Shown here: positions 27,276 through 37,090 of the stretch, piece by piece
Position numbering within the stretch: position 1 is the stretch's first letter
How the letters are laid out: each line of letters begins with the position of its first letter
Source: Alteromonas portus
GTDB taxonomy: Bacteria; Pseudomonadota; Gammaproteobacteria; Enterobacterales; Alteromonadaceae
DNA: 64,000 nucleotides
Reading direction: 5' to 3'
NCBI RefSeq assembly: GCF_005117025.1
Contig: NZ_SWCO01000002.1
Location: forward strand, 62,001-126,000
Translations under genes and position numbers: made by a program
Notes under the pieces: generated by a model
Told to the model about the DNA's origin: nothing
The model's input: only the letters and a program-made list of their open reading frames with translations
Database searches by the model: none

Positions 27276-27383
27276 CCCCTTTTTTACTAACTTTTTTTAA
27301 ATGCTCATTAAGTGTGCGCATTAGGGCGAAATACGCGCAAAAAGCCGTGAAATTGAACAACTTGCACGAAAAAAGTTAGCTAT

Positions 27384-28379
27384 TTACCACGCTTTGTTAC
27401 TGGTTTTTGTTTGGTAATAACATACGTCAATAGGGCGCGGGCCATACGTAATGTCATGAAAAAACGGGTTATCTAAGGTTTTTCCTGTATTCACTCGTTT
27501 TTTGTATTCTTCATGGTGCGGCGTTTGTAAGAAATAGGGTGTAGCATTGCTTGTATGTATAAAAGCCTGCTTAATTTTGCTTTCTTGCGTTAGATCATCT
27601 AAAACGCCACCTCTGTCCAAGTTCCCTCGCGGTAATTTTTGAAGTATATCCATACCTTGGACTACACGACCCACGACCGACATATTTCTGTCTAAGTGTC
27701 GTGGTGCTTGGCCAATCACAATATAAAACTCCGTACTGGCCGTATCTTTCTCGCTATTACGAGCAAAAGCCACAACACCTGGGCAGTGAAGCCCCCACAT
27801 TTCTTTACGGCTTTTATCAATGCCTATTGGAAAGCCATCTAAAAATCCGGTGTTAGGCGCAAACATATCTTTGCTCTCAACTACGTTGACATTGCTATTG
27901 AGCGGTTGGGTAAATTCAGCGTTGATTGGCTTAAGCAGTTTCGGCGGAAATTTTGAGGCATCGTGAGTATCGTTACTGCCTGCTTGTGCCACAAACCCGT
28001 CTACTACACGATAAAATGCTTGTTCGTTATAAAAGCCTGCGTCTATTAAACTTTTAAATCTGGCCACATGTTTCGGCGCAAGGGCAGGGTGAAGCGCAAT
28101 CACCACATCACCATATGCAGTTTTAAACGTCACAGTATTACTCTGAGGAACTTGATACCAACTGGCGGTGTTACTCGCTATTGCGGGTGTCTTTTCAACA
28201 GTGTCGCTACTGATTTGTGAATTCACAGGGTTAGTTTGAGGTTCACTGGCAAAAGAAAAATTAGCCAGGCTTAACAAGCATAACGCTTTAATTGAGGTTT
28301 TTATTACTGAAAATCGTTTGGCGTGCTGTGATTTGCTGCAAGCTAAAGGGTTCGAAGCGCTAAGCTGATTAATAGTCAT
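27384..28379 (-). CDS. Periplasmic cyclophilin-type peptidyl-prolyl isomerase
   Basis: A 331-aa protein with a hydrophobic segment at about residues 30-44 (ALCLLSLANFSFAS) that reads as a signal peptide preceded by an unusually long polar N-terminus; a later start may be used. The cyclophilin domain (about 80-260) has FYRVVDGFVAQAGS, with the catalytic arginine, and VAFARNSEKDTASTEFYI. A C-terminal extension of about 70 residues follows. It probably assists folding of exported proteins. Monocistronic between the tRNA operon and ychF. Confidence 0.85.
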   Translation of the reverse strand: MTINQLSASNPLACSKSQHAKRFSVIKTSIKALCLLSLANFSFASEPQTNPVNSQISSDTVEKTPAIASNTASWYQVPQSNTVTFKTAYGDVVIALHPALAPKHVARFKSLIDAGFYNEQAFYRVVDGFVAQAGSNDTHDASKFPPKLLKPINAEFTQPLNSNVNVVESKDMFAPNTGFLDGFPIGIDKSRKEMWGLHCPGVVAFARNSEKDTASTEFYIVIGQAPRHLDRNMSVVGRVVQGMDILQKLPRGNLDRGGVLDDLTQESKIKQAFIHTSNATPYFLQTPHHEEYKKRVNTGKTLDNPFFHDITYGPRPIDVCYYQTKTSNKAW

Positions 28380-28446
28380 TACAAAAGCCGTTAGTTTTTT
28401 ATTAGTTATATCAGGCTCATGTACGCTTCACAAATATTCGCTAGAA

Positions 28447-28473
28447 ATAAAAAAGCCACCTTGCGGCGGCTTT
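28447..28473 (-). terminator. Terminator of ychF
   Basis: Minus strand AAAGCCGCC-GCAA-GGTGGCTTT (one mismatch), followed by a run of Ts. Confidence 0.75.
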
Positions 28474-28503
28474 AGTAAACAGTGCTAATTTCTACGTTAG
28501 AAA

Positions 28504-29595
28504 TTACACGTTAAAGCGGAAGTGAATTACGTCACCATCTTTAACAATATAGTCCTTACCTTCTAAACGCCATTTACCAGCGTCTTTCGCACCTTGCTCG
28601 CCGTTGAACTCAACAAAGTGTTCGTAGCCTACGATTTCAGCGCGAATAAAGCCTTTTTCGAAGTCGGTGTGAATTTTACCTGCCGCTTGTGGTGCAGTTG
28701 AGCCTTCAGGGAAGGTCCACGCACGCACTTCTTTTACGCCTGCAGTAAAGTAGGTTTGTAGCGTAAGAAGGCTGTAACCCGCACGAATTACGCGGTTAAG
28801 ACCTGGTTCTTCTAAACCCATGTCTTGCATAAACTCTTCGCGTTCGTCGTCTTCAAGCTCAGCAATATCAGACTCGATTGCCGCGCACACTGCAACTACA
28901 GTGGCATTTTCGCCTGCTGCAATTTCTTTAACCTGATCAAGATACGGGTTGTTTTCAAAACCGTCTTCATTCACGTTTGCAATGTACATGGTTGGCTTAA
29001 GGGTAAGCATGTTCATGTAGCTGATTGCCGCAAGCTCTTCTTTAGTCAGCTCAAGTGAACGTAGTAACAAGCCTTCGTCTAGGTGCGGCTTAATCTTCTC
29101 AAGCACTTTCATTTCGTACTTGGCATCAGCATCGCCACCTTTTGCGCGCTTAGCAACACGGTGAAGTGCTTTTTCTGTTGTTTCTAAGTCAGCAAGTGCA
29201 AGCTCGGTGTTGATAACATCGATATCGTCTTTAGGGCTAACGCGACCTGCAACGTGAACAATGTTCTCATCATCAAAACAGCGTACTACGTGACCAATAG
29301 CGTCAGTCTCACGGATGTTAGCAAGGAATTTGTTTCCTAAACCTTCACCTTTAGAAGCACCTTCAACCAAGCCAGCAATATCTACGAATTCCATGGTAGT
29401 AGGAATAACGCGCTGAGGTTTTACGATTTCAGCCAACTTGTCCAAACGAAGATCTGGCACAGGAACAACACCTGTGTTTGGCTCGATAGTACAAAACGGG
29501 AAGTTTGCCGCTTCAATACCTGCTTTAGTTAATGCATTGAAAAGTGTTGATTTACCTACGTTTGGTAGGCCAACAATACCGCATTTAAAACCCAT
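28504..29595 (-). CDS. ychF: Ribosome-associated ATPase YchF (OBG family)
   Basis: A 363-aa Obg-like P-loop NTPase that prefers ATP and acts in translation and oxidative-stress control. It has Walker [15 protein letters not shown], switch [18 protein letters not shown], a coiled-coil insertion (about residues 125-205) and the C-terminal TGS domain ([20 protein letters not shown]). Length and start (MGFKCGIVG) match the family. It is downstream of pth in the usual rplY-pth-ychF order. Confidence 0.97.
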   Translation of the reverse strand: MGFKCGIVGLPNVGKSTLFNALTKAGIEAANFPFCTIEPNTGVVPVPDLRLDKLAEIVKPQRVIPTTMEFVDIAGLVEGASKGEGLGNKFLANIRETDAIGHVVRCFDDENIVHVAGRVSPKDDIDVINTELALADLETTEKALHRVAKRAKGGDADAKYEMKVLEKIKPHLDEGLLLRSLELTKEELAAISYMNMLTLKPTMYIANVNEDGFENNPYLDQVKEIAAGENATVVAVCAAIESDIAELEDDEREEFMQDMGLEEPGLNRVIRAGYSLLTLQTYFTAGVKEVRAWTFPEGSTAPQAAGKIHTDFEKGFIRAEIVGYEHFVEFNGEQGAKDAGKWRLEGKDYIVKDGDVIHFRFNV

Positions 29596-29636
29596 GGTAT
29601 GGATCCTTAGTTTGGAAAAGTGATAACTGGCTAGGT

Positions 29637-30218
29637 TTACCCTTTGTGCGAGTGTAACCTGTTTTGTGCTTGCTTAAGGTCTTCTTTCAGCAAAATTTCT
29701 GTACAGCGTACCGCTTCATCGATGGCACTTTCAATGGCTGCTTTTTCTTCTGCTGGTGGTTTTCCAAGAACATGGCCGGTAACGCGGCTTTTATGACCTG
29801 GATGACCAATACCTATGCGCAAACGCAAAAAATTCTTGTTGTTACCCATTTTAGCCACAATGTCACGTACGCCATTTTGACTAGAGCTTCCGCCCACTTT
29901 GTATTTTGCAACACCTGGGGGTAAATCTAATTCGTCAAACGCTACTAATATTTGTTCTGGTTCTATGCGGTAAAAGTTAGCCAGTGCTGCTACGGCTTGT
30001 CCACTTTTATTCATAAAGGTAGTGGGGTAGAGCAAACGGATATCTTTGCCTGCAATGGTAATGCGAGCAGTTTTACCGAAGAATTTGGTTTCTGGTTTTA
30101 GCGGGGCGTTGTAGGTGTCGGCTAGTTGGTTGAGAAACCATTCACCGGCATTGTGTCGGGTATTTTCATATTCGGGGCCTGGATTACCCAGACCCACGAT
30201 AAGGCGGATATCAGCCAA
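29637..30218 (-). CDS. pth: Peptidyl-tRNA hydrolase
   Basis: Releases tRNA from peptidyl-tRNAs that drop off ribosomes. The 193-aa protein shows [21 protein letters not shown], with the catalytic histidine in RHNAG, FMNKSG, and [11 protein letters not shown]. The start codon is TTG; the GAGGA that serves it is formed by the last codons and stop of rplY (GAG GAA TAA), so the two genes are translationally linked. Confidence 0.96.
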   Translation of the reverse strand: MADIRLIVGLGNPGPEYENTRHNAGEWFLNQLADTYNAPLKPETKFFGKTARITIAGKDIRLLYPTTFMNKSGQAVAALANFYRIEPEQILVAFDELDLPPGVAKYKVGGSSSQNGVRDIVAKMGNNKNFLRLRIGIGHPGHKSRVTGHVLGKPPAEEKAAIESAIDEAVRCTEILLKEDLKQAQNRLHSHKG

Positions 30219-30223
30219 GAGGA

Positions 30224-30856
30224 TTATTCCTCAGAAGCTGCTTCTTCGCCGTCTTCTTCTGCGTCAGCCGCTTTAGGAGCAGGCTTAACAGTTACAACCG
30301 CTAGGTCGTGAGCTTCGTCGTTCTTCGCAAGTTCAACTGAAGAAACGCCAGCTGGAAGAGTTAGGTCAGAAAGGTGTAGCGTTTGACCCATTTCAACACC
30401 AGCCATGTCTACTTCGATGAACTCAGGAAGGTTCTTAGGTAGACAAGTAACTTCGATTTCAGTTACGTGGTGCTCAGCAATACCGCCAGCTTTAACAGCA
30501 GCAGATTTCTCTTCATTTACGAAGTGAAGTGGTACGTTAGTGTGAACGTCTTGACCAGCGATTACACGTTGGAAGTCAATGTGCGTGATCTTTGGCTTGA
30601 ACGGGTGACGTTGCATATCTTTAACTAGAACTTCAACAACTTTACCGTCAAGGTTAATCTCAAGAACGTGAGAATAAAACGCTTCAAAGTCAGCAGAGTT
30701 GTTTACTTTGTTATGATCTAGTGTGATAGAAACTGGTGCTTCTTCACCACCGTAGATGATACCAGGAAGCTTATCTTCGCGACGTAGGCGGCGGCTCGCA
30801 CCTTTCCCTAGGTCTGTACGAACAGAAGCGTCTAGTTTGAAATTTGCTTCAGACAT
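30224..30856 (-). CDS. rplY: 50S ribosomal protein L25, long Ctc form
   Basis: A 210-aa L25/Ctc protein binding 5S rRNA. The N-terminal L25 domain (about residues 5-95, [19 protein letters not shown]) is followed by a TL5-type beta domain and a very acidic tail ([14 protein letters not shown]), unlike the short 94-aa E. coli form. ATG 30856 follows GGAGACA. It is the first gene of rplY-pth-ychF. Confidence 0.95.
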   Translation of the reverse strand: MSEANFKLDASVRTDLGKGASRRLRREDKLPGIIYGGEEAPVSITLDHNKVNNSADFEAFYSHVLEINLDGKVVEVLVKDMQRHPFKPKITHIDFQRVIAGQDVHTNVPLHFVNEEKSAAVKAGGIAEHHVTEIEVTCLPKNLPEFIEVDMAGVEMGQTLHLSDLTLPAGVSSVELAKNDEAHDLAVVTVKPAPKAADAEEDGEEAASEE

Positions 30857-30990
30857 TGTCTGTCTCCAAAAATATAAGTCTAATAATGTGGATTTTTGCG
30901 ACCAAAACCCACGGTAAAATGATGTGAATTACGTTAAAAAGTAATTTTCTATGCGCAATAAAACACCAGCCCAAAATTCAAGGGCGGCGA

Positions 30991-31019
30991 ATTCTAACAC
31001 CACCTACCAAAACATACAA
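30991..31019 (-). promoter_or_regulatory. Candidate promoter of rplY-pth-ychF
   Basis: Minus strand: TTGTAT (31019-31014), 17 bp, TAGAAT (30996-30991), then TCGCCGCCC, a GC-rich discriminator. It would give a leader of about 125 nt before rplY. The rest of the 366-bp gap holds only the adh terminator. Confidence 0.45.
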
Positions 31020-31076
31020 TTACAAAGGCAGATAAAATATCCAACTAAGCAAATGTAAGTATTCGCGTTGCTCACA

Positions 31077-31106
31077 ATAAAAGAAGCGCACCTTGGCGCG
31101 CTTCTA
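31077..31106 (-). terminator. Terminator of the alcohol dehydrogenase gene
   Basis: 8-bp stem AGAAGCGC / GCGCTTCT, with TTTTATT following on the minus strand. Confidence 0.65.
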
Positions 31107-31222
31107 TCATATTTATAGAAAAAAGCATTTTGTGAAGACTAACTTGACCGCTAATTGTCTTTTTCCCAAGGCTTGATAAGGTCAACAAGCCTTAGGAACA
31201 TATCAACTTTTTACACAAGCGT

Positions 31223-32224
31223 TTACTTCGTCAGCACCACTCTGTAATGGGCTTTACCTTCTCTTAATCGCGCAATAGCCTCATTTACGTCATCAAACTT
31301 GAAGGTTTCGGTCACAGGTTCAATATTGTGGTGTGCAGCGAAATCTAGCATGGTTTTAATGGTCGCGGGGCTTCCCACTGGCGAACCTGACACACTTTTC
31401 TGACCACCAATTAAGTTAAACGCACCAATATCTAGAGGTTCAAGGGTGGCACCTACAAAGTGAAGTCGGCCTTTCGGTGCCAATGTAGATAGGTACAAAT
31501 TCCAGTCTAGCTTCACATTTACGGTTGAAATAATTAAGTCAAACCGACCGCGTGCTTTTTTAATCTCATCTTCATCACGGCTATTAATTGTATCTGACGC
31601 GCCTAGCTCTAATGCTTCTTTCTTTTTAGATTCACTTGAAGTGAAAGCGACCACTTTGCATCCCCATGCATTTAAAAACTGCAGGGCAAGATGACCCAGG
31701 CCGCCAATACCAACTACACCCACTTCACTGGTAGGACTAATACCAAACTGGACTAATGGATTGAAGACGGTAATACCTCCGCAAAAAAGAGGGCCTGCCT
31801 TTGTACTATCGATAGCATCGGGAAGGGGAATAACGGCACGTGCTTGGGCGCGCACTTTATCTGCAAATCCACCGTGACGACCACCTATGGTCATCGTAGC
31901 ATCGGCACACAGGTTATGATCGCCTTCTTCGCAGGTCCTACAACTATTGCAGTAGCCTGAATGCCAGCCTAATCCGACACGCTGTCCCACCTTAAGTGAC
32001 GTTACATGTTCACCTATTTGGCTAATTGTGCCGACAACCTCGTGACCAGGCACAAAGGGATATTCTGTCATGCCCCATTCATTATCGAGCATGCTTAGGT
32101 CGCTGTGGCATATACCACAGCTTTCAACGTCTATTTCAACGTCATGTGAGCCAAGCTTACCGGGGTCGTATTGAAACTTTTCTAGTTTTCCACCCGCTTC
32201 TTTAGCGGCATATGCATTTATCAT
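31223..32224 (-). CDS. Zinc-dependent alcohol dehydrogenase (YahK/CAD-type)
   Basis: A 333-aa medium-chain dehydrogenase/reductase that probably reduces aldehydes with NADPH. Catalytic-zinc ligands appear in CGICHSD (C36) and PGHEVVG. The structural zinc uses C92, C95, C98 and C106 ([16 protein letters not shown]). The Rossmann motif is [15 protein letters not shown] 32224 has AAGGACGG upstream; an upstream in-frame codon would add 13 residues not expected in the family. Monocistronic; the physiological substrate is unknown. Confidence 0.93.
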   Translation of the reverse strand: MINAYAAKEAGGKLEKFQYDPGKLGSHDVEIDVESCGICHSDLSMLDNEWGMTEYPFVPGHEVVGTISQIGEHVTSLKVGQRVGLGWHSGYCNSCRTCEEGDHNLCADATMTIGGRHGGFADKVRAQARAVIPLPDAIDSTKAGPLFCGGITVFNPLVQFGISPTSEVGVVGIGGLGHLALQFLNAWGCKVVAFTSSESKKKEALELGASDTINSRDEDEIKKARGRFDLIISTVNVKLDWNLYLSTLAPKGRLHFVGATLEPLDIGAFNLIGGQKSVSGSPVGSPATIKTMLDFAAHHNIEPVTETFKFDDVNEAIARLREGKAHYRVVLTK

Positions 32225-32348
32225 CAATAACCGTCCTTTTAATTGTTGCAGTGCAACATTCACGCGTAAGCAAAAATTCTATAATTGCTAAATCGCTAGC
32301 TTAATTACCTTTATAAGTAATTTGCTACACGCAAAGCTATATTCACGA

Positions 32349-32831
32349 TCATTGTGTTTGCAGGTTATCAATGACTTTACTGGTATCGAGTACTTTAACG
32401 CTTGATACTTGAAGTACAGTACCGAATTGCGTAAAGGTCATCATGTCGGGTTTAGGCGTACCTTTAACTTCAACAATAAGGCCGTTCTTTTGATAGGTTT
32501 CATCTAAGCCATGTAGCGTATAACGATCGCCGTTTTCAGCAATAAAAGCATAAAAACCGCCTTCGAGATCTTTATAAATAATACTGCCTTTCATGGTGAC
32601 TTCACCTTTTGCATTATCTTCTACGGCTTCAGCCTGAGTAACTGGTTCGGTTACCAGTTCCTTGGGCATAGACGCCTTATCGTTAGCTTGAACTGTGGAA
32701 GATTTGTCTTTCATTTCAGTTCCTTGTTTCTCAAGATCTGCTTGTTTCACTGAGTCGTCATCTCCAGAGCAGCCCGCTGTATTTAAAAAGGCAGCAATTA
32801 CTGCAACAAGGCATAGTGTTTTTGTTTTCAT
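32349..32831 (-). CDS. Putative lipoprotein with an OB-like C-terminal domain
   Basis: A 160-aa protein with a lipoprotein signal peptide (lipobox NTAGC, about residue 21), an acidic low-complexity linker (to about residue 75), and a small beta domain (VTMKGSIIYKDLEGGFYAFI, then GLIVEVKGTPKPDMMTF). The domain resembles OB-like folds found in envelope proteins. Asp after the lipid cysteine is not at +2 (CSGDDD), so outer-membrane sorting is expected. Function unknown. Confidence 0.7.
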   Translation of the reverse strand: MKTKTLCLVAVIAAFLNTAGCSGDDDSVKQADLEKQGTEMKDKSSTVQANDKASMPKELVTEPVTQAEAVEDNAKGEVTMKGSIIYKDLEGGFYAFIAENGDRYTLHGLDETYQKNGLIVEVKGTPKPDMMTFTQFGTVLQVSSVKVLDTSKVIDNLQTQ

Positions 32832-33021
32832 TTTATGTCCTTAATATTAGTTTTAACGCACAACAATTCTTAACGTTAAACCTAAAATTGATGAAAAGAA
32901 AGTCACATTAACGAGTCGGAAAACGGCAATAAAGTATATTTAAGGCGTAAACGGGATGTGTTTGGCTTGATGTACTGTTCTTATTTTTAAGGTGATGTTC
33001 GCTTTCAAAGAAAAAAGAAAG

Positions 33022-33063
33022 GTAAAAAAAGAGCCGGCGCCACTTACATGGGCCAGCTCTTTT
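33022..33063 (-). terminator. Terminator of prs
   Basis: Minus-strand stem AGAGCTGGC / GCCGGCTCT (9 bp, one G-U pair) with flanking A and T tracts. Confidence 0.8.
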
Positions 33064-33086
33064 GTAGGAGTAACAATATTTAAATT

Positions 33087-34034
33087 TTAGTATTCAAACA
33101 TTGCTGAAATAGACTCTTCGTTGCTGATACGACGAATAGTTTCTGCAAGCATCTCAGATAAAGTAAGCTGTTTTACTTTTCCAATTTGCTTCATCTCTGC
33201 ACTTAATGGGATAGAGTCGGTAACGATAATTTCGTCAATAACAGACTCTTTAAGATTATTTGCAGCATTGCCTGAAAAGATTGCGTGAGTCGCGTAAGCA
33301 TAAACACGGCGCGCGCCATGTGCTTTAAGTGCTTCGGCTGCTTTTGCAAGCGTACCGCCTGTATCAATCATGTCATCGACAATGATGCAGTCTCTGTCTT
33401 TTACGTCACCAATGATGTTCATTACCTGAGCCACGTTCGCTTTAGGGCGACGCTTATCGATAATGGCAAGGTCGGTGTCGTTAAGTAGTTTCGCAGTAGC
33501 ACGTGCACGTACAACACCGCCAATGTCAGGAGAAACGACTACAGGGTCGGCAAAATCACGTCTTACCATGTCAGCAAGAAGGATAGGAGTACCGAATGCG
33601 TTATCCACCGGAACATCAAAGAAACCTTGAATCTGTTCGGCGTGTAGGTCGATAGTAAGTACGCGGTCAACACCAACGTTAGACAGGAAGTCAGCCACTA
33701 CTTTCGCAGTAATTGGCACCCTAGCTGAACGAACACGACGGTCTTGGCGTGCATAACCAAAGTAAGGAATTACTGCTGTAATACGACCAGCTGATGCGCG
33801 ACGTAGTGCGTCGATCATCACAATAAGTTCCATAAGGTTATCGTTAGTAGGCGCACACGTAGACTGGATAATAAAAACGTCCGAGCCACGGACGTTTTCA
33901 TGAATTTCTACGCTGATTTCACCGTCACTGAAACGGCCAACTTTGGCATTTCCAAGTTTGGTGTAGAGGCGATCGGCAACTTTCTGGGCAAGTTCTGGTA
34001 CGGCATTACCTGCAAAGAGCTTCATATCTGGCAC
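33087..34034 (-). CDS. prs: Ribose-phosphate pyrophosphokinase
   Basis: Makes PRPP from ribose-5-phosphate and ATP for nucleotide, histidine and tryptophan synthesis. The 315-aa product has the usual length and [17 protein letters not shown] start. The start codon is GTG, as in E. coli prs. The PRPP loop is [19 protein letters not shown], with [19 protein letters not shown] and [14 protein letters not shown] at the substrate sites. It follows tRNA-Gln and ispE. Confidence 0.98.
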   Translation of the reverse strand: MPDMKLFAGNAVPELAQKVADRLYTKLGNAKVGRFSDGEISVEIHENVRGSDVFIIQSTCAPTNDNLMELIVMIDALRRASAGRITAVIPYFGYARQDRRVRSARVPITAKVVADFLSNVGVDRVLTIDLHAEQIQGFFDVPVDNAFGTPILLADMVRRDFADPVVVSPDIGGVVRARATAKLLNDTDLAIIDKRRPKANVAQVMNIIGDVKDRDCIIVDDMIDTGGTLAKAAEALKAHGARRVYAYATHAIFSGNAANNLKESVIDEIIVTDSIPLSAEMKQIGKVKQLTLSEMLAETIRRISNEESISAMFEY

Positions 34035-34067
34035 AAGTGGTTCCTCAGTGCGTTGATAAAAGAGGTT

Positions 34068-34143
34068 TGGCTGGGGTAGCAGGACTCGAACCTACGAATG
34101 GCGGGATCAAAACCCGCTGCCTTACCAACTTGGCTATACCCCA
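34068..34143 (-). tRNA. tRNA-Gln (anticodon UUG), between ispE and prs
   Basis: 76 nt including CCA, with the same anticodon arm as the three clustered Gln genes but base differences in the acceptor/T-arm region (TAGCAGG, CCTACG instead of TAACAGG, CCTATG on the plus strand). It lies between ispE and prs on the same strand, an arrangement also known in Pseudomonas, and is probably cut out of an ispE-prs transcript. Confidence 0.97.
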
Positions 34144-34176
34144 ATTTTTAAGTTCTTGTCCGATGTGGCGTACACA

Positions 34177-35055
34177 CTATTTTTGTTGTTCTAATTTGTC
34201 TAATAGTGGTGAGCGATTCACACCTTTTGCGACAAAACTCTGCCAAGCTTCAGGCATTTGAGCCCTAACTTGTTCGGCTAAAGTGTAGTCAGAAAAAGTG
34301 GCAAATACGCATGCACCTGTGCCCGTCATTCGCGACGGTGCGTAGTGTACCAACCACTGTAATAATTTTGCAACTTCAGGATAGCGATTCGCGACTAATT
34401 GCTGACAATCATTCCAAGTTTTTTCAAATTTATAGTCTTCCCAACGCATCGCTGGTGTATTTCTGGGCAAATCCGGCGAGGTAAAAACTTCGGCTGTGCT
34501 GACATGCACGTTAGGATTAGCCACTAAAAAATACTGTTCTTGTTGCGGAGCTGGCGTTATCTCTTCTCCTACGCCTCCTGCAAATGCCGTTAGACCTCGC
34601 ACAAAAATAGGTACATCAGCGCCTAAAGCTAACCCAAGCTCAGCCAGTTCATCTTCACTTAGCCCTGTGTTCCAAAGGTAATTAAGCGCCACTAACGTGG
34701 TTGCGGCATTCGATGAACCCCCGCCAATACCGCCCCCCATAGGAAGGCGCTTGTTTAACGAAATAACGGCACCTTTATCACATTTTGTTTTTGTTGCCAG
34801 CAGTCGCGCTGCTTTTACAATTAAATTGTCATCGTCTGGCACACCATCAAGAGGTGTTTCCATGCGAATGGTTGTGTCGTCTGTACTTATGTCAAAGGCG
34901 AGCGCATCGCCGTAATCCAACATTTGAAATAGGCTTTGAAGCTGGTGGTAGCCGTTGTCGTAGCGGCCAAGAATATGTAAAAAAAGATTTAGTTTGGCGG
35001 GAGAAGGCCACCAATCTTTTTGTTCTGAAACAGGTTCGTTCACTAAAGAGTCCAC
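34177..35055 (-). CDS. ispE: 4-diphosphocytidyl-2-C-methyl-D-erythritol kinase
   Basis: GHMP kinase of the MEP isoprenoid pathway. The 292-aa product has WPSPAKLNLFLHILGRYDNG at the N-terminus and the ATP-binding PMGGGIGGGSSNAATTLVAL. The annotated start is a GTG overlapping the last 13 bp of lolB. A second GTG at 35043, overlapping the lolB stop as TAGTG, is equally possible; neither has a strong ribosome-binding site, suggesting coupling to lolB. Confidence 0.95.
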   Translation of the reverse strand: MDSLVNEPVSEQKDWWPSPAKLNLFLHILGRYDNGYHQLQSLFQMLDYGDALAFDISTDDTTIRMETPLDGVPDDDNLIVKAARLLATKTKCDKGAVISLNKRLPMGGGIGGGSSNAATTLVALNYLWNTGLSEDELAELGLALGADVPIFVRGLTAFAGGVGEEITPAPQQEQYFLVANPNVHVSTAEVFTSPDLPRNTPAMRWEDYKFEKTWNDCQQLVANRYPEVAKLLQWLVHYAPSRMTGTGACVFATFSDYTLAEQVRAQMPEAWQSFVAKGVNRSPLLDKLEQQK

Positions 35056-35678
35056 TGATAAATTTTAATCTTAAGCTGAGTTTTAGGCATGTCCGACGTT
35101 TCGTTTTGGGTAAGCGTTATGCTGTGAGGCAACCATACAGATGTTCCATCATCTAGCTCAACACTTCCATAATTGCCGTAAGCAACTTGCCAATTGCGGC
35201 AACCTTGGCAATAGCTTTCCAAGGTATTAACCAATCCTAATTCGGTAAGGGTGAATTTATCACCGTCTAGCGGTAACCCTTTTACCCAAGACAACAGTGA
35301 TTCCACCGGAATTACCATTCCTGTGATTTGGTAAATAAGTGGTTCTGGCAGGGCATCTACATACGTCTCGCCATCCGCTTCTAATACTGACTGTTGCTGC
35401 GTCACATTAAGGTTAACCAGACTTACCCCTAAAAAATTAGTTAATCGAAAATCAAAATCGCCGGAATCGTTTTTCCAAACTAAATTGAGGCTGGCCGCTT
35501 CCTTTCCTTGGCGAAAAGCAATTTTTCCGCGCATTTGCCACTGGTGGACTTCACCAACTTTTTCAAGTTGAGCCGTAAGGTTTACCGCATTTTCAGGGCC
35601 TTTGGGAGCGGTTGTACATGCACTTAATAGAAAGCAAACGGTAAACAAAAAGAAAAATAAGCGAATCATTAAGGCCAT
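35043..35678 (-). CDS. lolB: Outer-membrane lipoprotein LolB
   Basis: Receives lipoproteins from LolA and inserts them into the outer membrane. The 211-aa precursor has a lipoprotein signal peptide ending in LLSAC. The LolB half-barrel then contains HQWQMRGKIAFRQG and SLNLVWKNDSGDFDFRLTN. I chose ATG 35678 (MALMIRLFFFL...); a second ATG is three codons later. Divergent from hemA, and overlapping ispE in the standard lolB-ispE-prs order. Confidence 0.93.
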   Translation of the reverse strand: MALMIRLFFFLFTVCFLLSACTTAPKGPENAVNLTAQLEKVGEVHQWQMRGKIAFRQGKEAASLNLVWKNDSGDFDFRLTNFLGVSLVNLNVTQQQSVLEADGETYVDALPEPLIYQITGMVIPVESLLSWVKGLPLDGDKFTLTELGLVNTLESYCQGCRNWQVAYGNYGSVELDDGTSVWLPHSITLTQNETSDMPKTQLKIKIYQWTL

Positions 35679-35800
35679 ATACCCGTATAAAAATAGAACA
35701 CATTTAGTTGAGTCATTATGGGAACACAGTTTCACCAACACTTTCAATCATTTTGGGTTTTTCGTACAATGCCGCTCCGACGTTGCCAGCACAGATTTTA

Positions 35801-37075
35801 ATGACTTTACTCGCCCTCGGTATTAACCACAAAACAGCACCAGTAGCACTTCGCGAAAAAGTGGCCTTCACACCAGATTCTCTGGTGGAAGCGCTTGCGA
35901 GTTTAAAAAAGCTGGAAGGCGTAGATGAGTCTGTCATTGTGTCGACCTGTAACCGCACAGAGCTTTACGTGAATACTCAAGACGATACAGGTCAAAAGCT
36001 TTTACAATGGTTAAGTGACTTTCATCATCTAGACGTAGAAGAGATTGCCAATAACAGCTATGTGCTCGCCCAGGATGAAGCGGTAAAGCACATTATGCGT
36101 GTAGCCAGCGGACTTGATTCACTGATATTAGGTGAACCTCAAATCTTAGGTCAGGTAAAGCAGGCGTTTGGTGATGCGAAGCACTCAGGCATGGTGAGCA
36201 GCGAATTTGATAAGCTGTTTCAACATACTTTTTCGGTGGCGAAGCGAGTTCGCAGCGAAACAGATATAGGTGCAAACGCGGTAAGCGTGGCTTATGCAGC
36301 CGTTCAGTTGGCCAAGCATATATTCGCTGAACTACCAAAACGTTCAGTGTTATTAGTGGGAGCTGGCGAAACCATTGAACTTGTGGCTCAGCATTTGAAA
36401 GAGCAGGGCGTGAGCTGTTTGGCGGTGGCGAATAGAACCGTAGCGCGAGCAGAAGCCTTAGCCGAAACACTAGATGCGAGTGTGTTTACCTTATCGCAGG
36501 TGCCAGAACACTTAAAAGACTTCGATATCGTGATAAGCTCTACTGCTAGCCAACTGCCTTTGATTGGTAAAGGTATGGTGGAGAAAGCCCTTAAGCAGCG
36601 CAAAAACATGCCGATGTTTTTGGTAGACCTTGCGGTACCGCGAGATATCGAGTCAGAGGTTAACGAGTTAGGCGATGCCTACCTTTATACTGTTGATGAT
36701 CTGCAGCATATTGTTCAGAAGAATTTAGAAAACCGCGAGCAAGCAGCAAAAGAAGCGGAAAAGCTCATCGACAAGCAAGCTGGCGACTACATGACGTGGA
36801 AGCAGTCGCAGCAATCGATAGATTTAGTAAGACAGTATCGCCAAAAAGGCATGGCACAGCGTGACGATATTGTGGAAAAAGCCAAAGCGCAATTAGCAGA
36901 AGGTAAAAATGCCGAAACGGTATTAGAAGAAATGGCGTATAAATTAACCAATACGCTATTGCACCCAACTACCTTAGCGTTACGCGAGGCTGCCATGCAC
37001 GATGACCCGGCGTTAAGCCGATGGATGGGACAGGCATTAGATTTATCTGACTTTTCGTCAGACGATAATAAATAA
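35801..37075 (+). CDS. hemA: Glutamyl-tRNA reductase
   Basis: First committed enzyme of the C5 tetrapyrrole pathway, reducing glutamyl-tRNA to glutamate semialdehyde. The 424-aa product opens MTLLALGINHKTAPVALREK and has the catalytic-cysteine motif STCNRTELY, GLDSLILGEPQILGQ, the NADPH site VGAGETIELVAQHL, and a C-terminal dimerisation helix. ATG 35801 is the conserved family start; the reading frame remains open upstream. prfA begins 15 bp after its stop. Confidence 0.97.
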   Translation: MTLLALGINHKTAPVALREKVAFTPDSLVEALASLKKLEGVDESVIVSTCNRTELYVNTQDDTGQKLLQWLSDFHHLDVEEIANNSYVLAQDEAVKHIMRVASGLDSLILGEPQILGQVKQAFGDAKHSGMVSSEFDKLFQHTFSVAKRVRSETDIGANAVSVAYAAVQLAKHIFAELPKRSVLLVGAGETIELVAQHLKEQGVSCLAVANRTVARAEALAETLDASVFTLSQVPEHLKDFDIVISSTASQLPLIGKGMVEKALKQRKNMPMFLVDLAVPRDIESEVNELGDAYLYTVDDLQHIVQKNLENREQAAKEAEKLIDKQAGDYMTWKQSQQSIDLVRQYRQKGMAQRDDIVEKAKAQLAEGKNAETVLEEMAYKLTNTLLHPTTLALREAAMHDDPALSRWMGQALDLSDFSSDDNK

Positions 37076-37090
37076 GGTAATAAAAAGCAT

